Positions 33,996-43,646 of a stretch of DNA of 64,000 nt are shown one piece after another (the stretch's first letter is position 1; the number at the start of each line of letters is the position of its first letter). This DNA is from Streptomyces sp. Tue 6430 (GTDB taxonomy: Bacteria; Actinomycetota; Actinomycetes; Streptomycetales; Streptomycetaceae). The notes beneath the pieces are model-generated. The model was not told where the DNA came from. It ran no database searches and saw nothing but the letters and a program-made list of their open reading frames with translations. The stretch covers positions 1,302,001 to 1,366,000 of the forward strand of contig JAKGSH010000010.1 in NCBI GenBank assembly GCA_021568835.1, in the 5' to 3' direction. The translations under genes and the position numbers were made by a program.

Positions 33996-35588
33996 CTACG
34001 AATCGGTGCGCACCAGCTCCCCCTCGTCCGCCGCCGCCTCGGGCTCCTTCGACCGGCCCGGCAGGTACACCGCCACGACGACCGCGCCGACGAGCGCGAC
34101 CCCGGCCCCGCACAGCGCGGTGACGTGCATGGCGTGCAGGAACGCGTCGTTGGCCGGGCCGACCAGGGCCTCGCCGCGCGGGCCGAGCTTCGCCGCGACG
34201 CCCAGGGTCGCCTCGATGGACTCCCCCGCCGTGTCGCGCAGCCCGGCCGGCACCGCGCCGAGGTCGTCCTCGATGCCGGTGCGGTACGCCGTCGACAGCA
34301 CGGAGCCGAGGACGGCGATGCCGAGCGCGCCGCCGACCTGGCGGAAGGTGTTGCTGAGCGCGGACGCGGACCCGGCCTTCTCGCGCGGCAGCGCCTGCAT
34401 GATCACGACGCTGGTCGGGGTCATGATGTGGGCCATCCCGGTGCCCATGAGGAAGAAGACGACCTCCAGCAGCCAGATCGGCGTGTCCCGGTCCAGCGTG
34501 GCGAACGCGACCAGGGTCGCCGCGATGAGGAGCATGCCGCCCGTGGTCGTCGCCTTGTTGCCGAAGCGGTCCACGACCAGCCGGGCCCGCGGCGCGAAGA
34601 CGAGCTGGGCGACGGCCAGCGGCAGCATCAGCAGGCCGGTCTGGAGCGGGGAGTAGCCGCGCACGCTCTGGGTGTAGAAGACGGAGAAGAAGGTCACGCC
34701 CATCAGCGCGAAGAAGACCAGCGCGATGACGCCGATCGCGGCCGAGAACACCTTGTTGCGGAAGTAGCCGACGTCGATGGACGGATGGTCGCTGCGCTTC
34801 TCGAACACCACGAACGCGGCGAGGACCACGAGTCCGGCGGCGATCGTCGCCAGCACGGTCGGATCGGTGAAGTCGGCCAGCTCGCCGCCCTTGATGATGC
34901 CGTAGACGAGCAGGACCAGGCCGACGACGGACAGGACGACGCCGACGGGGTCGATCCGGCCGGGCGCGGGGTCGCGCGAGTCCGGCACCAGCCACACCAT
35001 CAGCACGATGGCGGCGATCACGATCGGCACGTTGACGAGGAAGACCGACCCCCACCAGAAGTGGTCGAGGAGGAGGCCGCCGGTGATGGGCCCGATGGCG
35101 ATGGCGAGGCCCACGCCGCCGGCCCAGATGCCGATCGCCTTGGGCTGCTCGTCGCGCTCGAAGACGTTCATCAGGACGGCGAGGGTCGCCGGCATCACGA
35201 AGGCGGCGCCGAGGGCCATCAGGGCGCGGAAGGCGATGAGCTGGGCCGGTGAGCCGGACTCGGCGGCGAGCGCGGAGCCGATGCCGAAGACCGCGAGGCC
35301 GCCGAGCAGCACCTTCTTGCGGCCCAGCCGGTCGCCCAGCAGACCGGCGGAGAACAGCAGGCCCGCGAAGACGAGCGTGTAGGAGTTGATGGCCCACTCC
35401 AGCTCGCTCTGGGTGGCGCCGAGGCCGACCGGGGCGGGGGTGGAGATGGTCTTGATCGCGACGTTCAGGATCGAGTTGTCGAGCACCACGATCAGCAGGC
35501 TCAGCATCAGCGCGCCGAGGATCGCCCAGCGACGCCGGTGCACCGCTTCCGGTATCCGGGGGGTCGCGGGGACGGTGGGAGTGGTCAT
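33996..35588 (-). CDS. MFS drug exporter, DHA2 (EmrB/QacA type, 14 spans)
   Basis: A 530-aa 14-span proton antiporter from ATG 35588. It has RRWAILGALMLSLLIVVLDN (DHA2 motif D1 with the acidic residue), motif A GDRLGRKKVLL and motif C AIGPITGGLLLDHFWW. These proteins extrude drugs or dyes. It is preceded by a 25-bp perfect palindrome 22 bases before the start and followed 79 bases later on the same strand by a tetR gene, so it is most likely repressed by that protein. Confidence 0.92.
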   Translation of the reverse strand: MTTPTVPATPRIPEAVHRRRWAILGALMLSLLIVVLDNSILNVAIKTISTPAPVGLGATQSELEWAINSYTLVFAGLLFSAGLLGDRLGRKKVLLGGLAVFGIGSALAAESGSPAQLIAFRALMALGAAFVMPATLAVLMNVFERDEQPKAIGIWAGGVGLAIAIGPITGGLLLDHFWWGSVFLVNVPIVIAAIVLMVWLVPDSRDPAPGRIDPVGVVLSVVGLVLLVYGIIKGGELADFTDPTVLATIAAGLVVLAAFVVFEKRSDHPSIDVGYFRNKVFSAAIGVIALVFFALMGVTFFSVFYTQSVRGYSPLQTGLLMLPLAVAQLVFAPRARLVVDRFGNKATTTGGMLLIAATLVAFATLDRDTPIWLLEVVFFLMGTGMAHIMTPTSVVIMQALPREKAGSASALSNTFRQVGGALGIAVLGSVLSTAYRTGIEDDLGAVPAGLRDTAGESIEATLGVAAKLGPRGEALVGPANDAFLHAMHVTALCGAGVALVGAVVVAVYLPGRSKEPEAAADEGELVRTDS

Positions 35589-35609
35589 GCACCCGAGGGT
35601 AGGCCCATT

Positions 35610-35634
35610 CCGATACGAGACCGTCTCGTATCGG
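35610..35634 (-). promoter_or_regulatory. Perfect 25-bp TetR-type operator
   Basis: CCGATACGAGAC-C-GTCTCGTATCGG, with 12-bp arms and a single central base. It lies 22 bases upstream of the DHA2 exporter start. The GAGAC-n-GTCTC core is the common operator form of Streptomyces exporter-linked TetR repressors. Confidence 0.85.
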
Positions 35635-35756
35635 ATTCTCTTACTGAGGTCTTACCCACAGGGGGCGCTCTGGCCCTCCCTGGCACGAGGTGCCACCATG
35701 GACGTGGTCCGGGGACGCCGTGAGGGCGCCTCGAGATGACGTAAGGAGCCGTTGCA

Positions 35757-36623
35757 ATGACGCAGTTTTCGGCTGCCCAGACGAAGCCTTCCGACGGCAG
35801 CAAGGCGCTGTACGGAGGCAAGGGCACACGCCGCATCACCGTCCGCGACCTCGCCGCCGCCAAGGAGCGGGGCGAGAAGTGGCCCATGCTCACCGCCTAC
35901 GACGCGATGACCGCGTCCGTCTTCGACGAGGCCGGGATCCCCGTGATGCTCGTCGGCGACTCGGCGGGCAACTGCCACCTCGGGTACGAGACCACCGTGC
36001 CCGTCACCCTCGACGAGATGACCGTGCTCTCGGCGGCCGTCGTCCGGGGCACCCGGCGCGCCCTCATCGTCGGCGACCTGCCCTTCGGGTCGTACCAGGA
36101 GGGCCCCGTGCAGGCGCTGCGCAGCGCGACCCGGCTGGTCAAGGAGGCCGGGGTCGGCGCCGTGAAGCTGGAGGGCGGCGAGCGGTCGCACCGGCAGATC
36201 GAGCTGCTCGTCGAGTCCGGCATCCCGGTCATGGCGCACATCGGGCTCACCCCGCAGTCCGTGAACGCCATGGGGTACCGCGTCCAGGGGCGTGGCGAGG
36301 AGGCCGCCGCGCAGCTGCTGCGGGACGCGAAGGCCGTCCAGGACGCGGGGGCGTTCGCCGTCGTGCTGGAGCTGGTGCCGGCGGAGCTGGCGGCCGAGGT
36401 CACGCGCGTGCTGCACATCCCCACGGTCGGGATCGGGGCCGGTGCGGCCACGGACGCCCAGGTGCTGGTCTGGACGGACATGATGGGGCTGACCGGCGGC
36501 CGCGTGCCGAAGTTCGTGAAGCAGTACGCCGACCTGCGCAAGGTCATGGGCGACGCGGCGAAGGCGTTCGCGGAGGACGTCGTCGGCGGGACGTTCCCGC
36601 TGGAGGAGCACTCCGTCCACTGA
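35757..36623 (+). CDS. panB: 3-methyl-2-oxobutanoate hydroxymethyltransferase
   Basis: Pantothenate pathway enzyme: transfers a hydroxymethyl group from methylene-tetrahydrofolate to ketoisovalerate, giving ketopantoate. It has 288 aa from ATG 35757 with AAGGAG nine bases upstream. Motifs are MLTAYDAMTASVFDEAGI, LVGDSAGNCHLGYETTVPVTLDEM (key part VGDSAGNCHLGYET), VMAHIGLTPQSVNAMGYRVQG, the catalytic Glu in AVVLELVPAEL and GIGAGAATDAQVLVW. About 25 N-terminal residues extend beyond the usual length. It is monocistronic, with a strong terminator. Confidence 0.96.
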   Translation: MTQFSAAQTKPSDGSKALYGGKGTRRITVRDLAAAKERGEKWPMLTAYDAMTASVFDEAGIPVMLVGDSAGNCHLGYETTVPVTLDEMTVLSAAVVRGTRRALIVGDLPFGSYQEGPVQALRSATRLVKEAGVGAVKLEGGERSHRQIELLVESGIPVMAHIGLTPQSVNAMGYRVQGRGEEAAAQLLRDAKAVQDAGAFAVVLELVPAELAAEVTRVLHIPTVGIGAGAATDAQVLVWTDMMGLTGGRVPKFVKQYADLRKVMGDAAKAFAEDVVGGTFPLEEHSVH

Positions 36624-36660
36624 GCCGTTCCCGGCCCCACTGAGCCATCCCGGCACCACG

Positions 36661-36695
36661 GGCAGCCCGCCGATCGTCCCCGTCGGCGGGCTGCC
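36661..36695 (+). terminator. Terminator of panB
   Basis: Perfect 13-bp stem GGCAGCCCGCCGA (36661-36673) with 36683-36695, followed by TGCTTTTGC. Upstream, the block CACTGAGCCGTTCCCGGCCC containing the panB stop is repeated once in diverged form (36619-36656). From 36700 to 36874 a GTCGGTGG-rich, gene-free leader precedes the ABC ATPase. Confidence 0.85.
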
Positions 36696-36874
36696 TGCTT
36701 TTGCGCCTGAGCCGGCGCCGCTCTCGCGGAGGTGGTCGCTCGCCGTCGTGGTGTCCGAGCGGTGGTTGCCGTGATCTTCGCTCGGGGATTTTTCGTCGGT
36801 GGTGTCGGTGGTCCGTAGGCGGCTGTCGGTCGGATGTAGGTCGTCTGTCGGTGGGGGCTGACACCTTCGGTGAC

Positions 36875-37903
36875 ATGACACGCATCGACATGAACCCCGG
36901 CGGCGCGGACCACGCCGTCACCGTGCGGGGACTGGTCAAGCACTACGGGGAGACCAGGGCACTGGACGGGGTCGACCTCGACGTGCGGGAGGGCACCGTC
37001 ATGGGGGTGCTCGGGCCGAACGGCGCCGGCAAGACCACCCTCGTGCGGATCCTGTCCACCCTGCTCGCCCCCGACGCCGGCCGGGCGACCGTCGCCGGCC
37101 ACGACGTCGTCCGCCACCCCCGCCGGCTCCGCCGCGTCATCGGGCTGACCGGCCAGTACGCCTCCGTGGACGAGAAGCTCGCCGGCTGGGAGAACCTGTA
37201 CCTCATCGGCCGGCTGCTCGACCTGCCCCGCAAGGAGGCCCGGTCCCGCGCCGACGAGCTGCTGGAGCGGTTCTCGCTCACGGAGGCGGCCCGGCGGCCG
37301 GCGGGGACGTACTCCGGCGGCATGCGACGGCGGCTCGACCTCGCCGCGTCGATGATCGGCCGGCCCGCCGTCCTCTTCCTCGACGAGCCCACGACCGGCC
37401 TCGACCCCCGCACCCGCAACGAGGTGTGGACCGAGGTGAAGTCGATGGTCGGCGAGGGGGTGACCGTGCTGCTGACCACCCAGTACATGGAGGAGGCCGA
37501 GCAGCTCGCCTCCGAGCTGACCGTCGTCGACCGGGGCAAGGTCATCGCCACGGGCGGCATCGAGGAGCTGAAGGCCCGCGTGGGCGGGCGGACCCTGCGG
37601 GTGCGGCCGGCCGATCCGGTGCACCTGCGCCCGCTGGCCCGCGCGCTGGACGGGATGGGCATCACCGGCCTCGCCTCGACCGTCGTGGACACCGAGCGCG
37701 GCTCGGTGCTGGTGCCGGTGCTCAGCGACGAGCAGCTCACCGCCGTGGTCGGCGCGGTCACCGCGCGCGGTCTCACGCTCTCCTCCATCACCACCGAACT
37801 GCCCAGCCTCGACGAGGTGTTCCTGTCCCTCACCGGTCACCGCGCCGGTGCGCCGCAGGACACCGTCCCCGCCGACAAGCCCCTCGAGGAGGTCGCCGTA
37901 TGA
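36875..37903 (+). CDS. DrrA-type ABC transporter ATPase
   Basis: ATP-binding subunit of an exporter of the daunorubicin/oleandomycin class, 342 aa from ATG 36875. Walker A is GPNGAGKTT, the signature YSGGMRRRLDLA, Walker B VLFLDEPTTGLD and the switch region LLTTQYMEEAEQL, with Gln at the H-loop position as in DrrA proteins. A C-terminal DUF4162-like segment follows (LRVRPADPVHLRPLARAL…LDEVFLSLTGH). The ribosome site is weak (GGTGAC). Its stop overlaps the permease start (ATGA). Confidence 0.92.
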   Translation: MTRIDMNPGGADHAVTVRGLVKHYGETRALDGVDLDVREGTVMGVLGPNGAGKTTLVRILSTLLAPDAGRATVAGHDVVRHPRRLRRVIGLTGQYASVDEKLAGWENLYLIGRLLDLPRKEARSRADELLERFSLTEAARRPAGTYSGGMRRRLDLAASMIGRPAVLFLDEPTTGLDPRTRNEVWTEVKSMVGEGVTVLLTTQYMEEAEQLASELTVVDRGKVIATGGIEELKARVGGRTLRVRPADPVHLRPLARALDGMGITGLASTVVDTERGSVLVPVLSDEQLTAVVGAVTARGLTLSSITTELPSLDEVFLSLTGHRAGAPQDTVPADKPLEEVAV

Positions 37904-38727
37904 GCGCCGCCACCCCACTCGCCCCGGCCGGTCCCCGGGACGCCGACGCGCCCGTCCCGCTGCGGGCCCACCTGCGGCACACCGGCGCGCTGGTGCGCCG
38001 CAACCTGCTGTGGATCCGGCAGGACCCGGAGTCGATGTTCGACGCGATCCTGTTCCCGGTCGTCTTCACCCTGCTGTTCGTGTACGTCTTCGGCGGCTCC
38101 ATCGGCCGGTCGCTGGGCGGCGGGCAGGAGGAGTACGTCCAGTACGTCATCCCCGGCCTGCTGGCCATGATGGGGATGAACATGGCGCAGGGCGTGGGCA
38201 CCGGGTTCAACCAGGACTTCAACTCCGGTGTCATGGACCGCTTCCGGTCCCTGCCGATCGGGCGCGGCTCGGTGCTGTTCGCGAAGATCGCGGTCGAGCT
38301 GATGCGGATGCTGTTCGCGACGGTGGTGCTGGTCGTCGTCGCGGTGCTGGTCGGCTTCGAGATCACCAGCTGGCCCGGGCTGCTGGCCTCCGTGGCGCTG
38401 TCCGCGGCCTTCGGGTTCGCGCTGATGTGGGTGTTCCTCACGCTCGGCGTGGTGATGAAGAACGCGCAGTCCGTGCAGGCGATGGGCTTCCTGGTGCTGA
38501 TGCCCCTCCAGTTCGGCTCGTCGATCTTCGCGCCGACCGCCTCGATGCCGGGCTGGCTGCGCAACTTCACCGAGTTCAACCCGCTGTCGGGCCTCGCGGA
38601 CGCCGCGCGCGGGCTGATGATCGGCGGTCCGGTCGCGCACGGTCTGTGGGTGACGCTGGCCTGGTCGGCGGGTCTCACCGCGGTGATGGCGCCGGTCGCG
38701 ATCCACAAGTTCCGCACCAAGAGCTGA
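37900..38727 (+). CDS. DrrB-type ABC-2 permease
   Basis: The membrane partner of the upstream ATPase, 275 aa, with six spans and the ABC-2 signature around SLPIGRGSVLFAKIAVELMRML and FTEFNPLSGLADAARGLMIGG (key part NPLSGLADAARGLM). It starts with ATG 37900, overlapping the ATPase stop by four bases; GAGGAGG inside the ATPase end serves as ribosome site. The pair would export a hydrophobic compound; no biosynthetic cluster or dedicated regulator is adjacent, so the substrate is open. Confidence 0.92.
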   Translation: MSAATPLAPAGPRDADAPVPLRAHLRHTGALVRRNLLWIRQDPESMFDAILFPVVFTLLFVYVFGGSIGRSLGGGQEEYVQYVIPGLLAMMGMNMAQGVGTGFNQDFNSGVMDRFRSLPIGRGSVLFAKIAVELMRMLFATVVLVVVAVLVGFEITSWPGLLASVALSAAFGFALMWVFLTLGVVMKNAQSVQAMGFLVLMPLQFGSSIFAPTASMPGWLRNFTEFNPLSGLADAARGLMIGGPVAHGLWVTLAWSAGLTAVMAPVAIHKFRTKS

Positions 38728-38735
38728 CCGGTGCC

Positions 38736-41700
38736 TCACACCAGGGCGGCGGCCTCCTCGTAGGAGAGGCCGCCGCCCTCGGCGTGGGCGGCGGTGTACG
38801 CCTCCTCGCCGAGGACGGCACGGACCCGGGCGTGGGCCAGCTCCCGGCACACGGACTCCAGGCGCGGCGAGACGTGCCGGGGCGGCAGCAGGGCGTCGGC
38901 GGCGCCGAGGCAGCGGGCGGCGGCCTCGGCGCGGGCGCCGGCGTCGGTGTCGGTGTCGGTCCGCCCGGTGCCGGTGAGGGCGATCGCGGCGATGGTCAGG
39001 CAGAAGGAGCGCAGGTACGGGGCGATGATCATGGACAGCGGGTCGTCCGCCCGGCCCAGGGCGTCGCGAACGGTGACCAGGGCCTGCTCGTAGCGCTCGT
39101 CCACCGTGTCCAGCCAGGCCTCCGAGCCGAGGATCAGGGCGTCGAAGACGACGAAGTGCGCGAGGGCGAACTCCTTGCGCAGCAGCCGCAGCTGCTCGCG
39201 GGCCTCGGGGGTGCGGCCGGTCAGGGCGAGGTGGCCGGAGAGGAAGAGCCGGGCGGCGGGCATGGCCTCGTTGACGGTGCCGTCGAAGCGGTCGAGGACG
39301 TCGCGCAGGACGCGTTCGCCGCGCTCCTCCTCACCGCTCTCCAGCAGCGCGCTGCCCAGCCGGGCCGCCAGGACCGCCGACTGGCTGCGGGCGTCGAGTT
39401 CCTCGGCGTGGACCATGGCCGCCTCGTAGTCGGCGGCGGCCAGGCGGTAGGCGCCCATCCGCTCGTGGGCCTCGGCGCGCGCGGAGAGGGCCTCGGCGGT
39501 CCCCCAGGCGTCGCCGAGGCGGCGGAAGATCTCCAGGGACTCGTCGGCGTCCCGGGTCGCGTCGCCCGCCCAGTCGGAGCGGTTGGCCAGCACGTTGGCG
39601 CGCATCTGGAGGCAGGCCGCCAGCTCCCACTCGTAGCCGGGGGTCTCGCGGGCGGTGCGGATGTTGGCGTCGACGATGACGCGGATGTGCTCCATGTCGC
39701 CGGTGAGCATGACGGCGTAGAACCAGAGCAGGCCCGGGCTGCGGCAGGTCTGCGGGAGGCCGGGGGTGTAGGTGTCGACGATCGCCCGCAGTTTGGCCTG
39801 GGCCGCCGGGGTCTGCCAGGCGTCCAGCTCGGTGTCCATGCAGGCGAGATGGGCGAGGTGGACACCGCGCCGGGCCTCCGCGAGGACCTCGCCGGTCATC
39901 GGCGGCGGGGCCTCGGTGCAGGGTTTCCAGAGCGGGGCGGCGGGGCGCACCGGAGCGGCGAAGGGGTCGGGGCCGAGGGACATCACCTCGCGGCACCAGG
40001 TGCGGGCCTCGATGCGCAGGTCGCGCATCTGCCAGTACGTGACGAGGGACAGGACGAGGCAGAGCGCCTCCTGCTCGTCGCGCTCGGCGACGGCCCGGCG
40101 CAGCGCGGTGCGCAGGTTCTCGTACTCGAGCTGGAACCGGTCGACGGCGGCGCGCTGCCCCGGCCGCGCAGTGACGGCTCGGTGGTGCGGGCGAGTTCGC
40201 GGTAGTACGTCAGGTGCGCGCGCTCGGCGCGGGGCGGGAGCCGGTCTCGTCGAGGCGGGCGGCGGCGTACTCGGCGACGGTCTCCAGGAGCCGGTAGCGC
40301 ATGGTGCCGTCGGGTGCGGGGGCGGCGACGACGAGGGACTTGTCGACGAGGGAGCCGAGCGCGTCGAGGGCGGCCGGGCCGCAGACGGCCTCGGCGGCGG
40401 CCAGGTCGCAGCCGCGGGCGAAGACCGACAGCCGGCCGAGGACCTCGCGCTCGTCCTCGTCGAGCAGGTCCCAGGACCAGTCGACGACGGCCCGCAGGGT
40501 CTGCTGACGGGGCAGGACGGTACGGCTGCCGGAGGTCAGCAGCCGGAAGCGGTCGTCGAGACGGTCGGCGATCTGGCGTGGCGACAGCATGCGCAGCCGG
40601 GCGGCGGCCAGCTCGATGGCGAGCGGCAGGCCGTCCAGGCGGCGGCAGATCTCGGCGCAGGCCTCGGGGTCGTCGTCGACGCGGAAGCCGGGCGGGCGGC
40701 CGCTCCGCGCTCGGCGAGCAGCCGCAGCGCGGCCGGCTCGGGCAGCGGCTCCACGGGCCGCAGCAACTCGCCGGGCACGCCGAGGGGTTCGCGGCTGGTG
40801 GCGAGGACGGTCAGTTCCGGGCAGCGCCTGAGCAGGTGCTCGACCAGGCGGGCGGCGCCCTCGACGACGTGTTCGCAGTTGTCGAGGACGATCAGCATGC
40901 GGCGGCGGGCGCAGTGCTCGACGAGGCGCTCCAGGGGGTCGTCGTGCCGTTCGGCGACCGCCACCCGCATCTCCTCCGCGCCGGCGCCGTAGAGCACGGT
41001 CTCGCGGGCTCCGACGGCGGTGAGAACGGCCTGCGGTACGGCGTCGGGGTCGGCGACCGGCGCCAGTTCGGCGAGCCACGCCCCGTCCCGGGCGGTCTCC
41101 CCCGCGGTCTCGGCGGCCTCCTGCGACAGCCGCGTCTTGCCGGCGCCGCCGGCCCCGAGGAGCGTGACGAGCCGGGCGCCGCGCAGGTCCCCGTGGATGG
41201 CCTCGATGTCCCCTTCCCGCCCCACGAAGGACGTGAGCCGGGCACGGAGGTTGCCGGGGGGCGGGGCGGAACGGCCGGAGACCGGGCCGGGGTGGGGGAG
41301 ACCGGGCCGGGATCGGCGGAGGCCCGGCCGGGGCGGGCAGAAACCGGGCCGGGATCGGCGGAGGCGGGACCGGGGCGGGCGGAAACCGAGCCGGAATCGG
41401 TGGAGACCCGGCCGGGGTGGGCAGAAACCGAGTCGGGGTGGGCGGAAGCCCGGCCGGGATGGCCGGAAGCCGGAACCGGACGGCCTGAAGCCCGGCCGGG
41501 ATCGCCGGGGGCAGGACGGGTGGACGCCGGGCCGGGATGCGCAAAGGCCCGGCCGGAACCGGCGGACGCCGGAGCCGGAGCCGGAGCCGGAGAGAGGGAA
41601 GCCGGGCCGGAACCGGCGGACGCCCGGTCCGGAGAGGCCGCGGCCGGGTCCGGCCGGACCGCCGGGGCCGGGAGCCCGGCCGGGGTGAGGAGTTCCGTGT

Positions 41701-42397
41701 GGAGGGCGCGGAGTCCGGGGCCGGGGTCGGAGCCGAGGCGGGTGGCGAGCAGGCGGCGTACGGACTCGTAGGCGGCCAGGGCCTCGGCGGTGCGGCCCGC
41801 GTCGCGCAGGGCGCGCAGGCGCAGGACCTGGAGGGGCTCGTCCAGGGGGTGGGCCTCGCACAGGGCGGTCAGCTCGGGCAGGTACTGCCCGGCGTGGCCG
41901 AGGGCGAGGGCCGCGGTGTGGCGGGCGCGTATCGCGTCCAGGCGGCGGGCCTCCCGGCGGGCCGCCTCGGCGGTGCGGTCGGGCAGGTCGGCGAGGGCCG
42001 GGCCCTGCCAGAGGGCCAGGGCGTCGTCGAGCAGCGCGGCCGCCCCGGCGGGATCGCCGTCGGCGAGCGCGCGCAGGCCGTCGGCGGTCAGCCGCTCGAA
42101 ACGGTGCAGGTCGACGGCGTCGGGCGGGGCGGCGAGCCGGTAGCCGCCGGCCGCCGAGGCGACGGCGTCCGCGCCGAGGGCCCGGCGCAGCCGGCCGACC
42201 AGTGCCTGCAGCGCGGCGGGCGCGTCGGCGGGCGGCTCGCCGGCCCAGACCTCCGCCACCAGCAGCCCCACGGGCACGCTGCGGCCGGCCCGCAGCGCCA
42301 GCACGGTCAGCAGGGCGCGCAGCCGCGCCCCGCCGACGGCGACGGGGGTGCCGTCGCTCCGGAGAGCCTGGGTGGTGCCGAGGATGCGGTAGCGCAC
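38736..42397 (-). CDS. AfsR-like SARP regulator (BTAD-NB-ARC-TPR), four apparent frameshifts
   Basis: A large activator, about 1,221 aa when repaired, from GTG 42397. Order: winged-helix trans_reg_C (VRYRILGTTQALRSDGTPVA); BTAD domain to about residue 240; a low-complexity Pro/Ala/Gly/Ser linker of about 130 aa encoded by a minisatellite; NB-ARC ATPase (LTSFVGREGDIEAI, P-loop LLGAGGAGKTRL, MLIVLDNCEHV, LATSREPLGVPGE, GLPLAIELAAARL); and a TPR-like tail. Frames change near 41240-41345, 40690-40710, 40225 and 40155-40165, each corrected by one added base, all at G/C runs. Either a draft error or a decaying gene; the coherent conserved sequence on both sides of every break favours error. No cluster target is adjacent. 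Confidence 0.85.
41284..41690 (-). repeat. Minisatellite encoding the SARP linker
   Basis: About 400 bases of degenerate 24-bp periodicity (blocks such as GGAAACCGGGCCGGGATCGG and GGCCCGGCCGGGGCGGGCAG), plus GGAGCC x4 near 41577-41600. On the coding strand it gives octapeptide-like blocks such as RASADPGPVSARPG. All three frames stay open through it. Confidence 0.8.
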
Positions 42398-42579
42398 GGG
42401 GTCATTCTCTCCGGTGGGGGCGGCCGGGGTCACGGCGCCCGGGCCGGTGGTGCGCCCGGGACGATCGCCCCGCTCCCCCCGGAACCGGAGACCGGTCGCG
42501 AGACGTTTCCCCCCTGCGCCCGGTACGGTCGGGCAGCCGGACACCCGGTCCCGACATCGCACCCCAGGAGCGTCCGCCG

Positions 42580-43380
42580 ATGACCACCGCCCTCTCCCGC
42601 CGCAGCGACCGGCGGATCAGCCCCGTCTTCCTCGGGATACTGGCCGTCACGGCGGTCACCGGCTGGGCCACCTGGACCGGTTTCGCCGAGCAGCCCGGCG
42701 TGGCCGTGTTCCTGTTCGTGACCGGCGCCTGGATCGTCTCCCTCTGCCTGCACGAGTACGCGCACGCGCGCACCGCCCTGCACAGCGGTGACATCTCGAT
42801 CGGCGCGAAGGGGTACCTGACGCTCAATCCCCTCAAGTACACGCACGCGTTGCTGAGCATCGTGCTGCCGGTGCTGTTCGTGGTCATGGGCGGGATCGGT
42901 CTGCCGGGCGGCGCCGTCTTCATCGAGCGCGGCCGGATCCGGGGGCGCTGGCGGCACAGCCTGATCTCGGCGGCGGGCCCGCTGACGAACGTGCTGTTCG
43001 CGATCGTGTGCACCGCCCCGTTCTGGCTGGACGCGCTGGACGGCGTGCCGGCCGACTTCCGCTTCGCGCTCGCGTTCCTCGCCCTCCTCCAGGTCACGGC
43101 GGCGATCCTGAACTTCCTGCCGGTGCCGGGCCTGGACGGCTACGGCGTCGTCGAGCCCTGGCTGTCGTACGGCGTGAAGCGGCAGGTGGAGCCGTTCGCG
43201 CCGTTCGGCCTGCTGTTCGTGTTCGCGCTGCTGTGGGTGCCGGCGGTCAACGGCGTCTTCTTCGACGTGGTCGACGCGGTGCTGGGCGGTCTCGGCATCG
43301 GTGACTTCGAGACGTACTGCGGCGAGGCGCTGTACCGCTTCTGGCAGGGCACCCCGGAGATCTGCTCCGTCAGCCCGTGA
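42580..43380 (+). CDS. Site-2-type M50 metalloprotease
   Basis: An intramembrane zinc protease of 266 aa from ATG 42580, with CAGGAG about ten bases upstream. The zinc site HExxH is LCLHEYAHARTALHSGD (near residue 60) and the third ligand is in LNFLPVPGLDGYGVVEPW (near residue 190). Six hydrophobic segments. Family members cleave membrane-spanning substrates such as anti-sigma factors; no PDZ domain is present. It is divergent from the SARP gene, and its stop overlaps the convergent small membrane protein gene by 11 bases. Confidence 0.9.
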   Translation: MTTALSRRSDRRISPVFLGILAVTAVTGWATWTGFAEQPGVAVFLFVTGAWIVSLCLHEYAHARTALHSGDISIGAKGYLTLNPLKYTHALLSIVLPVLFVVMGGIGLPGGAVFIERGRIRGRWRHSLISAAGPLTNVLFAIVCTAPFWLDALDGVPADFRFALAFLALLQVTAAILNFLPVPGLDGYGVVEPWLSYGVKRQVEPFAPFGLLFVFALLWVPAVNGVFFDVVDAVLGGLGIGDFETYCGEALYRFWQGTPEICSVSP

Positions 43381-43549
43381 CGGACCGGCGGACCTTCCCG
43401 CGCTTGACGTAGTACCAGGTCATGTTGGACGACAGGCCGGCCAGCAGCACCCACACGACGCCCAGGAAGCTGCCCTGGACGAACGAGACGACCGCCGCCG
43501 CGACCGCGAGGACGCAGACGATCAGGGAGTAGACGGCGAGACGGGGCAT
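43370..43549 (-). CDS. Small two-span membrane protein
   Basis: A 59-aa protein from ATG 43549 with AGGAG six bases upstream. Two hydrophobic helices (LAVYSLIVCVLAVAAAVVSFV and SFLGVVWVLLAGLSSNMTWY) are followed by a basic end KRGKVRRSVTG. No domain recognised. It converges with and overlaps the M50 protease gene by 11 bases, and may be a conserved Streptomyces membrane microprotein. Confidence 0.7.
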   Translation of the reverse strand: MPRLAVYSLIVCVLAVAAAVVSFVQGSFLGVVWVLLAGLSSNMTWYYVKRGKVRRSVTG

Positions 43550-43646
43550 GGGGCTGGCTCCTGTCGGGGGACACTGCTGCACTGCGGGTACGTCCGGCCG
43601 CCGGGTCTGGTCGTACGGCCGGTGCCGTCCAGTGTCCCCCATCCGC

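Noticed and set aside
33321..35252. Long open frame on the plus strand opposite the TetR and DHA2 exporter genes
   Set aside because: Composition is Arg/Asp/Val/Gly-biased, with no domain; it is the mirror of well-defined genes in high-GC DNA.
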